Positions 8,489-15,517 of a DNA stretch of 64,000 nucleotides are shown in pieces. Each line of letters begins with the position of its first letter. Position 1 is the stretch's first letter. The notes under the pieces were generated by a model. That model saw nothing but the letters and a program-made list of their open reading frames with translations. It did not search any database and had not been told where the DNA came from. The DNA is taken from assembly GCA_020637815.1 (NCBI GenBank), contig JACKJS010000002.1, forward strand, positions 1 through 64,000. Reading direction: 5' to 3'. This DNA comes from Hyphomicrobiaceae bacterium (GTDB lineage Bacteria; Pseudomonadota; Alphaproteobacteria; Rhizobiales; Methyloligellaceae). Position numbers and translations under genes: made by a program.

Positions 8489-9070
8489 ATGGCCAAGTGG
8501 CACGGCATCAATTCGCTCAAGGCAGAGGACTTTCGGTGCGGCTATTGCGGACGCGAGGTGGCGGCGGACAAGGGCTACTTCCGCGACGACGAGAAGTCCC
8601 ACTACATCCGGATATGCCCCCGCTGCGCGAAACCGACCTATTTTGATGCGGGGAAGCAAGTACCAGATATCGCGCCGGGCAACGAAGTCAAGGAAGTCCC
8701 GGAAGACGTCAACGGCTTGTACGTTGAGGCACGGAACTGCATTTCAGTTTCCGCATACACTGCCTCTGTCCTGGCCTCTCGGAAGCTCCTCATGAACATC
8801 GCTGTTACTCAGGGAGCGGACGAGGGAAAGAAGTTTGTGGAATACGTCCAGTACCTCGCCGACAACGGGTATGTGCCACCAAACGGCGAGGGTTGGGTCG
8901 ACCACGTCAGAAAGAAGGGCAATGAGGCAACGCACGAGATTCCGCACATGGAGCGCGAAGACGCAGAGGAACTGATCACCTTCGCGGAGATGCTGCTGAA
9001 GTTCATATACGAGTTCCCCGCGAGGGTGCCCGGCGCCCAGGCACCTCAAGCTCCACAGGGGTCCGGTTAG
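8489..9070 (+). CDS. Zinc-ribbon plus DUF4145 domain protein
   Basis: A 193-residue protein. ATG 8489 has AGGGG nine bases upstream; ATG 8483 is a close alternative. The N-terminal third has a zinc-ribbon pattern, CGYC at about residue 17 and CPRC at about 42. The remainder matches DUF4145: a conserved first helix (YVEARNCISVSAYTASVLASRKLL), then YLADNGYVPP and the signature VRKKGNEATHEIP at about residues 143-155, followed by the terminal helix. DUF4145 is, from memory, part of the HEPN group of all-alpha domains linked to defence and restriction modules; its Arg...His motif is kept here (R-x7-H). The stand-alone role is unknown, but nucleic-acid-targeted defence is plausible. Confidence 0.75.
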   Translation: MAKWHGINSLKAEDFRCGYCGREVAADKGYFRDDEKSHYIRICPRCAKPTYFDAGKQVPDIAPGNEVKEVPEDVNGLYVEARNCISVSAYTASVLASRKLLMNIAVTQGADEGKKFVEYVQYLADNGYVPPNGEGWVDHVRKKGNEATHEIPHMEREDAEELITFAEMLLKFIYEFPARVPGAQAPQAPQGSG

Positions 9071-9135
9071 AGCGACCTGGGCAGAGCTACCCAGCTCTGA
9101 AAGCGAATCCTGTGCGCTAGACAACGGAGGACGAA

Positions 9136-9651
9136 ATGCAGCTTCTCGAACTCGGTAGTATTCGGACCTGGGGCGACCTGGATCCCGGCGATCTGTTTGC
9201 CTTGTCGCTCGACGGAAAGCCAAACCTCGGGTTGAAGCTGCACGGTGAAGAAGACGGGGACGAATATTTTTCCTGCGCCGTCCTAAGCGCAGGGCTGGAC
9301 GGGTACGAGGCCTCCCCAACCTACGTGGTAGACAGTGTGCCACGTAGCAGAGCGCTCCTGCACCTGCCAAACGCCAAGCTGGTGCCCGGAGCAAATCTGC
9401 AGGAGCTGTCATTCAGCGATGATGGCGCGAGCCTCAAAGCGGGCGACCTCGTATACACGGAAGAGGGACTTCACCTTGTCCTCCAGGGTGACCGTAGCCA
9501 CAGATTCGCCGTTCGCGTCGCTGATGGCGAGATCGCGAGTGGCCTCGGGGCCAAGCACGCAATAATCCCTTCCTGGTGCGTAGTTGTTCCGGGAAGCAAG
9601 GAACCAGAGACTATTTTCAGGTGGCCGCCCGAGGCCAAGAAACAGGCATAG
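9136..9651 (+). CDS. Hypothetical beta-rich protein
   Basis: A 171-residue protein with a clear ribosome binding site (GGAGG seven bases before ATG 9136), 65 bases after the DUF4145 gene and possibly in its operon. The sequence has repeated beta-type segments around Gly/Asp turns (DLDPGDLFAL, LKAGDLVYTEEGLHLVLQGD) and no membrane segment. GDLF and GDLVY recur about 85 residues apart, hinting at an internal duplication of a small barrel. No family is recognised. Confidence 0.65.
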   Translation: MQLLELGSIRTWGDLDPGDLFALSLDGKPNLGLKLHGEEDGDEYFSCAVLSAGLDGYEASPTYVVDSVPRSRALLHLPNAKLVPGANLQELSFSDDGASLKAGDLVYTEEGLHLVLQGDRSHRFAVRVADGEIASGLGAKHAIIPSWCVVVPGSKEPETIFRWPPEAKKQA

Positions 9652-9840
9652 CTCGCTCTCGTCGCGCACCGGCAGTCCCGAGAAATATTCAGTGCGCCGG
9701 GGATCAGCCTGGCGCGAGGTAGGGTTAGGCGCCCCGCCCCGCCGCCTGCACCCCAAGAAAATTAGGGCCTCGCAGCCGGTAAGCCCCGCAGACCCCCGAT
9801 ACAACCCCCGGTTTCGCTAGCGTAAAATTGCTCTCTAGGC

Positions 9841-9852
9841 TAGAATCGGCCC
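9841..9852 (+). promoter_or_regulatory. Possible -10 box giving a leaderless transcript
   Basis: TAGAAT at 9841-9846 ends six bases before the ATG of the next gene at 9853, where no ribosome binding site is present. If used, transcription would begin at or near the A of the start codon. No convincing -35 box is seen 16-18 bases upstream, so this is only a suggestion. Confidence 0.3.
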
Positions 9853-10248
9853 ATGAGAGCAACCCAGAACTCGCCCGCAGATCGCCGCCAACTGGCCGAC
9901 CTCCCGGCCGCTTCACGCTCCCGCATCGCCAACGGCGCGCTCGGGATAGACCTGCGCACCCGGACGGGCCGACGCTGGCGCGACTGCTACCTCGAACTCA
10001 TGGCCCAGACCGGCGGCCGCCACGTCCAGATGGTGCGGTCCCTCGCGAGCCTGATCGTCCAGCGTGAGAAGCTCGACGCGGACCTGGCGCGCGGCGAGCC
10101 CGTCGACTCGGACGAGTTGCTGCGGCTGTGCGGCGCGATCTCCCGTCTCATGGCGAGGGTGGGCCTGGTCGCCGACGACGAGCCGGGCGAGGGACCGGAC
10201 GTGACGGCCGAGGTCATCGCCCGGCTCGGCACCACGGAGGCCGCGTAG
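9853..10248 (+). CDS. Conserved mobile-element hypothetical protein
   Basis: A 131-residue protein that begins a tight run of four genes (9853-11926). It contains SRIANGALGIDLRTRTGRRWRDCY at residues 22-45 (noted here as SRIANG then GRRWRD), LIVQREKLDADLARGE and LRLCGAISRLMARVGL. This layout, an SRIxNG start, a RxxRD patch and two helices ending in RLG(L), recalls short proteins often found beside terminase genes in alphaproteobacterial prophages. That is recall, not a search. No terminase is present here. The lack of an upstream ribosome site is discussed at the -10 entry. Confidence 0.6.
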   Translation: MRATQNSPADRRQLADLPAASRSRIANGALGIDLRTRTGRRWRDCYLELMAQTGGRHVQMVRSLASLIVQREKLDADLARGEPVDSDELLRLCGAISRLMARVGLVADDEPGEGPDVTAEVIARLGTTEAA

Positions 10249-10252
10249 GGCG

Positions 10253-10912
10253 ATGGCCGCACACCTGACAGCCGAGGCCGTTGCCAGCGCCCTTGCCAGG
10301 CGGCGCACCACGAGCGCGCTGGACGCGCTTGCGGGCATCGACGAGCGCGAGCACGAGGCCGTCGCCGATGCGCTGGCGGGCGTATCCCCAAAGGCAAAGA
10401 TCGACGTCCCGCTCCTCGTCCGAACGATACGGGATCGGCTGCGCGCCCGCGACGAGGCGGAAGAAGCCCGGCGGGCCGAGCAGGCCGACCCCTTCGGATA
10501 CAGCCTCAGCCTGATGAGTCTGGACGAGCTGCATGCCCTCAAGCGAGCGCTAGAGGGCGGCGCAACCGTCGAGGAGGCCATGGTCGCCGCGCGGCGCAGT
10601 CCCTGCGCCCGGGCGCATGCAGAGGACCGTGAGGAACCCGACGAGGAAGAGCCGGACGAAGAGCCAACGCCGCGCCGCCGCATTGCCCGCAGGCGACCCA
10701 GGGCGTCCCACACCGAACCCCCGGCTGCGGCGCATGCGGTCACGGAGACGCGCCGGACACTGTTCGGGTCCAGGGTCGTCGGCGCCCACGATCCGGCGCG
10801 CCCGTATGGGTGCCCGGACGGCGCCGACTACGAGGCTTGGAAGTCGCCGGGGCGTCCACCCTGGTTGATCACAGATGGAGATGCAGACAATGAGACCACA
10901 GCAGACCACTGA
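10253..10912 (+). CDS. Hypothetical protein with acidic/basic low-complexity segment
   Basis: A 219-residue protein that starts four bases after the preceding stop. Residues 1-110 are Ala/Arg/Glu-rich helices (ALARRRTTSALDALAG, LSLMSLDELHALKRALEGG). Residues about 122-150 are an acidic run (EDREEPDEEEPDEEP) followed at once by a basic run (TPRRRIARRRPR), a charge-switch linker. The C-terminus is GSRVVGAHDPARPYGCPDGADYEAWKSPG in character, with conserved-looking Pro/Gly. The layout is reminiscent of phage morphogenesis or small-terminase-like proteins, but nothing is diagnostic. Confidence 0.5.
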   Translation: MAAHLTAEAVASALARRRTTSALDALAGIDEREHEAVADALAGVSPKAKIDVPLLVRTIRDRLRARDEAEEARRAEQADPFGYSLSLMSLDELHALKRALEGGATVEEAMVAARRSPCARAHAEDREEPDEEEPDEEPTPRRRIARRRPRASHTEPPAAAHAVTETRRTLFGSRVVGAHDPARPYGCPDGADYEAWKSPGRPPWLITDGDADNETTADH

Positions 10913-11459
10913 CGACGGCTCGGGCTTCCTGAAGCGCCGCCGCCAGCGCATCCAGGCCTCCGGCATCCGTGCCATCGGCCCGGCCGTCATCCGGCCCGAG
11001 CCCGCGCGGCCGGACGGCGTGGCGCGCATCCGGCGCTCGCGTGCCGAGACCGCCGCCGAGCGGGAGCACCGCGACACCGTCACCCAGGAACTGAAGGACA
11101 TCGACCGGCACGCCGCCTGGATCGAGGAGCGACTCGCCGCGCTCGGCCCCGCGTCGGGTTCCGGGCGTGTGTCCTACGAGGTGCAGGAGCTGCGGTCCGA
11201 ACTCAGCCAGCTCGGTGCGCTGCGGACCGAGGTCGGGGCCGACATGGCTGCTGCCCCGATCCCCGACGACCGGACGCGGGCAATCATCCGTATGCGGACG
11301 AAGGATATGTCTGAGCAGGACTGGCGCGCCGCCGAGCAGGCCCGGGCCGAGGGCGACCACCGCCGGGCTCGGATGTGCCGCCACGACGCGCTGCGGGCAA
11401 GGCAGCTCGCGGAGCGCGAGCTGGGCATCCGCACAACGAGCCTCCGGGGGTACGCGTGA
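10890..11459 (+). CDS. Hypothetical phage-like protein with coiled coil
   Basis: A 189-residue protein. ATG 10890 is preferred among three in-frame ATGs because GGAG (10877-10880) is nine bases upstream; it overlaps the previous gene by 23 bases. The N-terminal 55 residues are Arg-rich and low in structure. A helical, coiled-coil-prone section follows (RAETAAEREHRDTVTQELKD, AWIEERLAALG, VQELRSELSQLGALRTEVG) and then DMSEQDWRAAEQARAEGD. It ends TGATG with the next gene. Probably part of the same phage-derived block. Function unknown. Confidence 0.55.
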   Translation: MRPQQTTDDGSGFLKRRRQRIQASGIRAIGPAVIRPEPARPDGVARIRRSRAETAAEREHRDTVTQELKDIDRHAAWIEERLAALGPASGSGRVSYEVQELRSELSQLGALRTEVGADMAAAPIPDDRTRAIIRMRTKDMSEQDWRAAEQARAEGDHRRARMCRHDALRARQLAERELGIRTTSLRGYA

Positions 11460-11926
11460 TGACCCAGGAGCGCAGGCCCGCCCGACTCCGGGCCATCAAG
11501 CTGTACGAGCTCAGCCTCGTAGACGCCCCGGCGAACCCCCACGCCCGCGTCACGCTGTTCAAGCGCGACGTCCGTACCGAAAAGGAAGAGACCATGCTCC
11601 AGAAGAACGAGCCGCTCGGCTTCGACACGCTCGATGATGCCGTCGAGCACCTGCAGAACACGCTCAAGTGCGGCCGGACCCAGGCCATGTCCCGAGCCGC
11701 CGAGCGCTTCCCGACCCTTGTAGCGAAGTTCAACGACGAGGGCCGCGAGATCGCGCGGCGCGCCGCCGAGGATCTTGCGAAGTCCCGGACGCGGCCCGGC
11801 GCGGTCGAGGACTTCGAGCGGTGCGTCGATGAGGTCGCGAAGCGCGACGGCTGCACCCGCACCGCTGCGATGCGGCGTGCCGCCGAGGAGTACCCGGGCG
11901 CATTCGCGGCGTACCGGTCCGCGTAG
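11459..11926 (+). CDS. Phage prohead-protease-tail-like protein with internal duplication
   Basis: A 155-residue protein whose ATG overlaps the preceding stop (TGATG at 11457-11461). The N-terminal part contains LYELSLVDAPANPHARVTLFKRD, split here as ELSLVDAPANP and ARVTLFKRD, the segment seen near the end of phage prohead proteases and XkdF-type proteins. The protease core is absent. The rest holds two similar units, CGRTQAMSRAAERFPTLVAKF (about residues 71-91; cited as GRTQAMSRAAERFP) and GCTRTAAMRRAAEEYPGAFAAY (about 131-152; TRTAAMRRAAEEYP). It looks like a trimmed or repurposed capsid-maturation protein and supports phage ancestry of the block. Confidence 0.6.
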   Translation: MTQERRPARLRAIKLYELSLVDAPANPHARVTLFKRDVRTEKEETMLQKNEPLGFDTLDDAVEHLQNTLKCGRTQAMSRAAERFPTLVAKFNDEGREIARRAAEDLAKSRTRPGAVEDFERCVDEVAKRDGCTRTAAMRRAAEEYPGAFAAYRSA

Positions 11927-12222
11927 AAGTTTGGCGGGCGGTCTTTTCCTTTCTTCCGTCCGTCCGGCCCGGCTCGCACGCCCGGGTGTACATCAGCGTG
12001 CAGACTAGGGCGCGATCCCGGACCCTCTTCTAGCGCCGGGGTCGCGTCCGTTGGCGGTCCGCTCTGGCAGGCACGGCCGCCGACGCTCCTGTCAGAAGAA
12101 GGGCGCTCGACCCAACCCGGGCCGGGCGCTCAACTTGTATAACCCCTACCTGAGGGCTTCCATCCTACGGGGAATCGTGCTAGCTCGGCTATCAAGGATA
12201 GCACGATTGTGAGGATGATAGC
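11927..12222. other. Intergenic region ahead of the two-gene unit
   Basis: These 296 bases hold no credible gene. The first two thirds are G+C-rich with no clear structure. The last 50 bases carry the operator-like repeats listed separately. A TTGTAT/TATAAC stretch at about 12135-12142 is a possible promoter element but is not convincing on its own. Confidence 0.5.
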
Positions 12223-12229
12223 ATGATTG
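12173..12229. promoter_or_regulatory. Three-copy operator-like motif GATAGCAYGATT
   Basis: GATAGCACGATT at 12197-12208 and GATAGCATGATT at 12217-12228 are direct repeats with a 20-bp period, about two helical turns. A third copy lies inverted at 12173-12184 (reverse complement GCTAGCACGATT, 11 of 12 matching). The inverted and first direct copies form a perfect 10-bp palindrome arm pair (12173-12182 with 12199-12208), with an inner palindrome GCTATC-AAG-GATAGC at 12188-12202. The last copy overlaps the ATG at 12223. Such placement is typical of autorepression by a DNA-binding product of the operon. Confidence 0.6.
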
Positions 12230-12708
12230 ATAACGGCGAAGCCCGACCTAAGGGCAAGGTTGAGATTAAGATTGGAAACATGAGCTTTTCGGCGGAGGGG
12301 GACCAAGAATGGCTTGACCAACAAGTCACCAAGCTCCTTAAGGCGGCCGAGGAGCATGGCACCATGAACGCCCCGTCCGGAGCAGGGTCGGCGGAAGGGT
12401 CAGGTCCGAAGAGCGGGCAACACGGCTCGGCACATACCCAGTCGCTCGCCAGCTATCTCAAAGCCAAGGGTGCGGATGCCAAGCAGGTGCAGCGATTCTT
12501 GGCCACAGCCGCGTGGCTCTTCCGACGCGGGAATGAGAACCTGAACACGGGGGCGATCTCCAAGGCGTTGACGGAGCACCATCAGAAAAGGCTGGCAAAC
12601 CCCGCGGACTGCTTGAACAAGAACGTTGGCAAGGGCTACTGCGAGAAGACCAAGGACGGGTTCTTCATTACGCCCGAAGGCTGGCAATCCCTGGGCGAGG
12701 AACAGTGA
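12223..12708 (+). CDS. First gene of an undescribed two-gene unit
   Basis: A 161-residue protein with GAGGA upstream of ATG 12223. It has three parts. Residues 1-45 contain VEIKIGNMSFSAEGDQEWLDQQVTKLL (cited as VEIKIGNMSFSAEGD then EWLDQQ), a short strand-strand-helix module that I recall at the front of several poorly known proteins. Residues 46-75 are a Gly/Ser-rich linker. Residues 78-161 are a compact helical domain (QVQRFLATAAWLFRRG, NTGAISKAL, FFITPEGWQSLG) that resembles a winged-helix fold and could bind the operator repeats overlapping its own start. The stop overlaps the GTG of the next gene (GTGA). Partner, sensor or antitoxin-like function is inferred. Confidence 0.65.
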   Translation: MIDNGEARPKGKVEIKIGNMSFSAEGDQEWLDQQVTKLLKAAEEHGTMNAPSGAGSAEGSGPKSGQHGSAHTQSLASYLKAKGADAKQVQRFLATAAWLFRRGNENLNTGAISKALTEHHQKRLANPADCLNKNVGKGYCEKTKDGFFITPEGWQSLGEEQ

Positions 12709-13475
12709 GCGCCAGCGAGGCTCTTTCTGCTATCCCCATCGCACTTCGAGAGCCTCTCCTCAAAGAATACAGCTCGATCGTCCAGAACTATTCTGAGCAC
12801 AGGTGGTCGCCCTCGGAGCTTAGCGGCGGCCTCTTCTGCGAGATCGTTTACACGATCCTGGAGGGGCACGCCTCCGGGACGTACGCCTCTGCGCCCAGCA
12901 AGCCGAGGGACTTTGTCGGAGCCTGTCGTAGGCTTGAAGAGAACACGCACGTCCCCAGGAGTTTCCAGATTCTTATTCCTCGGCTTCTACCCGCGCTCTA
13001 CGAAGTACGAAACAACCGGGGGGTAGGGCATACGGGCGGAGACGTCGACCCCAACCACATGGACGCGACGTTCGTCCTAACCAACTGCAACTGGGTCATG
13101 GGCGAGTTGGTTCGCGTCTACCACAACCTGTCCACCGTGGAGGCAACGAAGCTTGTGGACGGCCTCGTCGAACGGCGCATCCCCTTGATCTGGGAGGGCC
13201 AGGGCATGCGACGGGTACTCGATCCCGATATGAAATTGCCGGAGCAGATCCTGGTTCTGCTTGCTACGTCGACGGGCCCGGTGAATGCGGCCGACCTGCT
13301 AGCGTGGACCGGATACCACAACAGTACTTACTTCAAGAAACTGCTGCGCCAAATGCACGGCAAACGACACGTCGAGCTGGCTAGCGACGAATCGACGGTT
13401 CAAATCCTGCCGCCCGGAAGCGAGTCAGCCGCAAATATCGTACGCAAGACGAGAGCGCAACCGTCCGGGGTCTAA
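12705..13475 (+). CDS. HEPN-motif candidate RNase/effector with C-terminal winged helix
   Basis: A 256-residue protein starting at GTG 12705 within the upstream stop (GTGA). Residues 1-160 are helical. The central segment PALYEVRNNRGVGHTGGDVD (residues about 97-116; core RNNRGVGH) fits the HEPN RNase motif Arg-polar-x(4-6)-His, preceded by a first helix with LFCEIVYTILEG. Next come MDATFVLTNCNWVMGELVRVYH and the phrase LVERRIPLIWEG. From about residue 178 (KLPEQILVLLATSTGPVNAADLLAWTG) to the end the sequence resembles a winged-helix domain. A two-gene layout with 4-base overlap and operator repeats is typical of toxin-antitoxin or abortive-infection units. RNase activity is predicted, not shown. 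Confidence 0.6.
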   Translation: MSASEALSAIPIALREPLLKEYSSIVQNYSEHRWSPSELSGGLFCEIVYTILEGHASGTYASAPSKPRDFVGACRRLEENTHVPRSFQILIPRLLPALYEVRNNRGVGHTGGDVDPNHMDATFVLTNCNWVMGELVRVYHNLSTVEATKLVDGLVERRIPLIWEGQGMRRVLDPDMKLPEQILVLLATSTGPVNAADLLAWTGYHNSTYFKKLLRQMHGKRHVELASDESTVQILPPGSESAANIVRKTRAQPSGV

Positions 13476-13526
13476 TCCGGGGGTTGAGTCCGGCGCGTCA
13501 TGAATATTGCTTATTTTTCAGTGGGA

Positions 13527-13542
13527 AGTGGTGCCGCAAGAG
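13527..13542. repeat. attR: tRNA-Thr 3' end
   Basis: The 16 bases AGTGGTGCCGCAAGAG match 4239-4254 exactly. Here they include the CCA end and acceptor strand of the intact tRNA-Thr gene, so integration preserved the tRNA. Confidence 0.85.
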
Positions 13543-13604
13543 GGATTCGAACCCCCGACCTACGCATTACGAATGCGCCGCTCTACCGACTGAGCTATTG
13601 CGGC
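13529..13604 (-). tRNA. tRNA-Thr (anticodon CGU)
   Basis: The minus strand folds as a full cloverleaf of 76 bases with encoded CCA: acceptor GCCGCAA pairing with TTGCGGC, D arm TAGCTCAGTCGGTAGAGC, anticodon loop TTCGTAA giving CGU (Thr, codon ACG), and a T arm with GGTTCGAATC. The first base pair of the anticodon stem is G-U. Its 3' end is the integration target of the 9.3-kb element, and hemY lies upstream of it on the same strand. Confidence 0.97.
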
Positions 13605-13696
13605 CCCGGTGTGGAGCCTGTGATTAATGCGAATGGCCGCGCTGCGCAAGCGGGCGGAGGTCAGAATTGCAGCGCAGGGCGCCCGAAACGACGCCG

Positions 13697-15508
13697 CTAT
13701 CGGATATGGGCCGTGCGGAACCGTTCCAGCGAAACCTCGCTTTCGTCAGCATCCGACGGCGTGACCCCTGGGTCGTCCGGTGGGCGCTGCGGGACCATCA
13801 CGGCCGGGATCGGCTTACCGGCGGCGCCACGAGCGTCGTCCGCCTTCGGACTCTCGGAGGCTGTGCTCTCGGCCGTCCGCGCGGTGGATTTCGAGTCCGT
13901 TGGTTCGGCTGGCAATTCCGGTGCCGGTTCCTTACCCGCACCGTCATGTCGCGATTCGTCAGAGCCCGTTCCACCACGGGCCGCACGCGGCGCGTCCGAT
14001 TCCATCTTCGAATGCGGCATCTCGGTCACCGAGACTTCCTCCGCGGTGCCCTCGATCACCTGATCGTCCGCCGTCGAGGGTTCGGGCGCGGTGTCCCCGG
14101 ATGGGCTCGTGGCGCCGGCGCCCTGCTCCGCCTCGACGTCCGCGGCCGTGCTTTGACGCAGCATCGCACTGGGGTCGCGCGGTGGCGCGGTCCACTCCTC
14201 GATATGAAGCGTTTCGTCGGGGCGTCCGATGGCGTCCGCTGGTGCCTTCCACTCGAAAGCATCGACCGCGCCAGTCACGGGCGACACCGGAAGCCAGCGA
14301 TCGGAGATATAGCCATCGGCGATCCAGGCCCGGTCCCGAGGCGCCCGGAGCGCCCGCGCCAGCCATTCTCGCTCCCGGCCCTTGTCGCCGCTGCCGCCCT
14401 CGATCCGGGCCATGAGGGTGCAAATTCGCGCCGATGGCGCATCCTCGAGATAAGGTTCCAGCGCCGCTCGAGCGCGCTGCCATTCCTTCGCGTCCACGGC
14501 CGCCTGCGCGACAGCGACTGCGCCTTCGACATCGTCCGGCGTCAGGCCGGCGAGATATTCAACGCGCTTCAGCCTGTCCTTCGGGGAAAGACCCGGCTTG
14601 GCGAAGGCATAGGCCACCGCAAGATCCGGGTGCGGCGAAAGCTTCCAGGTCCGCACAATCTGCCGCGACGCGGCCCGCGCCTCGCCCTTCGAGGCGAAGA
14701 GACGGCCGGCGATGTCCGCGGCGGGTACCAGCGACGGCGCCAGCCGCAGCGCTTCGTTGGCGAGCGTCAAGGCCTTGCTGGGATCGAAGGTCTCGGTCTC
14801 GCGGGCCTCTGCCGTCAGCAACACGGCGCGGCGGCGGTTGGACGCGGACGAATCCACGTGGCCGTTCTGCCGTGCGATCGCGAGCGTGTTCAGCGCATCG
14901 TCCCAATCGCCGGCACGGGCCTGAAGATCGAACAGGGCGTTGACGCCCCAAGCGAGCTTGGGATTGCGATCCACGGCCTGCTGCGCCAAGAGCCGCGCGG
15001 CATGCTCGTCGCCGGCGCGCTTCGCCTCGAGGAAGAGCCCGCGCACACCGAGCAACTCCGTTTCCTCCGTGTCGAGCATCCCTTCGAAGGCGCGCCGCGC
15101 CGCCGCGTCATCGCCCTTGAGTTGGGCTGCCTGGGCCCGCAACAAGGCCGTGAGCGGCTCGCGCGGCAGTTTGCGCTGGGCGATGCCCGCATAACGCTGG
15201 GCCTGGTTCCGGTCGCCGACGCCGATGGCCAGAAGACCGCGAGAGAGAGCGTCAAATCCTTGCTTCTGTTTACGCTCGTGCATGCTGGCCGCGATCGCCG
15301 AGGGCCGAGTCCAGAGATAGCGGAGCACCGCCAACGCCAGGACCATGGCTGTGGCGAATAGCGCGACGAACAACACCGCGACGAATGCGCTCGTCTCGAT
15401 TTGATAGCCCAGCCATTCGATCGTGACCGAACCGGGACGGTCCGCCAGCCAGGCCAGCCCGAGCGCCGCCGCAAGGACGATGAGGATGAAAAGGAAGATG
15501 CGTGTCAT
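13697..15508 (-). CDS. hemY: HemY-type inner-membrane TPR protein
   Basis: A 603-residue protein of the HemY_N family (the TPR protein associated with haem synthesis, not the HemY/HemG protoporphyrinogen oxidase). Two transmembrane helices at about residues 4-22 and 42-64 bracket the GSVTIEWLGYQIET periplasmic loop typical of HemY_N. TPR-like helical pairs run from about 80 to 400 (AIGVGDRNQAQRYAG, LKGDDAAARRAFEGML, AGDWDDALNTLAIA). A conserved DRAWIADGY...RWLPVSPVTG box lies at about 400. The last 150 residues are an acidic, Pro/Ser-rich tail of probable disorder. It ends the hemC-hemD-mitofilin-hemY run and presumably scaffolds tetrapyrrole enzymes at the membrane. Confidence 0.9.
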   Translation of the reverse strand: MTRIFLFILIVLAAALGLAWLADRPGSVTIEWLGYQIETSAFVAVLFVALFATAMVLALAVLRYLWTRPSAIAASMHERKQKQGFDALSRGLLAIGVGDRNQAQRYAGIAQRKLPREPLTALLRAQAAQLKGDDAAARRAFEGMLDTEETELLGVRGLFLEAKRAGDEHAARLLAQQAVDRNPKLAWGVNALFDLQARAGDWDDALNTLAIARQNGHVDSSASNRRRAVLLTAEARETETFDPSKALTLANEALRLAPSLVPAADIAGRLFASKGEARAASRQIVRTWKLSPHPDLAVAYAFAKPGLSPKDRLKRVEYLAGLTPDDVEGAVAVAQAAVDAKEWQRARAALEPYLEDAPSARICTLMARIEGGSGDKGREREWLARALRAPRDRAWIADGYISDRWLPVSPVTGAVDAFEWKAPADAIGRPDETLHIEEWTAPPRDPSAMLRQSTAADVEAEQGAGATSPSGDTAPEPSTADDQVIEGTAEEVSVTEMPHSKMESDAPRAARGGTGSDESRHDGAGKEPAPELPAEPTDSKSTARTAESTASESPKADDARGAAGKPIPAVMVPQRPPDDPGVTPSDADESEVSLERFRTAHIR

Positions 15509-15517
15509 CGGCTGCTC

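Larger units (their letters stand above)
4239..13542. mobile_element. Integrative element of about 9.3 kb in tRNA-Thr(CGU)
   Basis: A 16-bp sequence, AGTGGTGCCGCAAGAG, is present at 4239-4254 and again at 13527-13542. In the second copy it is the 3' end (acceptor strand plus CCA) of the intact tRNA-Thr gene. Allowing one mismatch the repeat is 20 bp. Just inside the left copy lies an intact P4-type integrase reading inward. The cargo is an AlpA-like regulator, a possible replication initiator, small unknown genes, phage-like genes and a two-gene unit next to the tRNA. There is no conjugation gene, large terminase, portal or tail gene, so the element is probably a mobilisable or phage-satellite-like island. 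Confidence 0.85.

Noticed and set aside
13667..15361. 564-aa open frame on the plus strand antisense to hemY
   Set aside because: Arg/Gly/Ala/Pro-rich shadow frame with no start context; the minus strand encodes a clear HemY.
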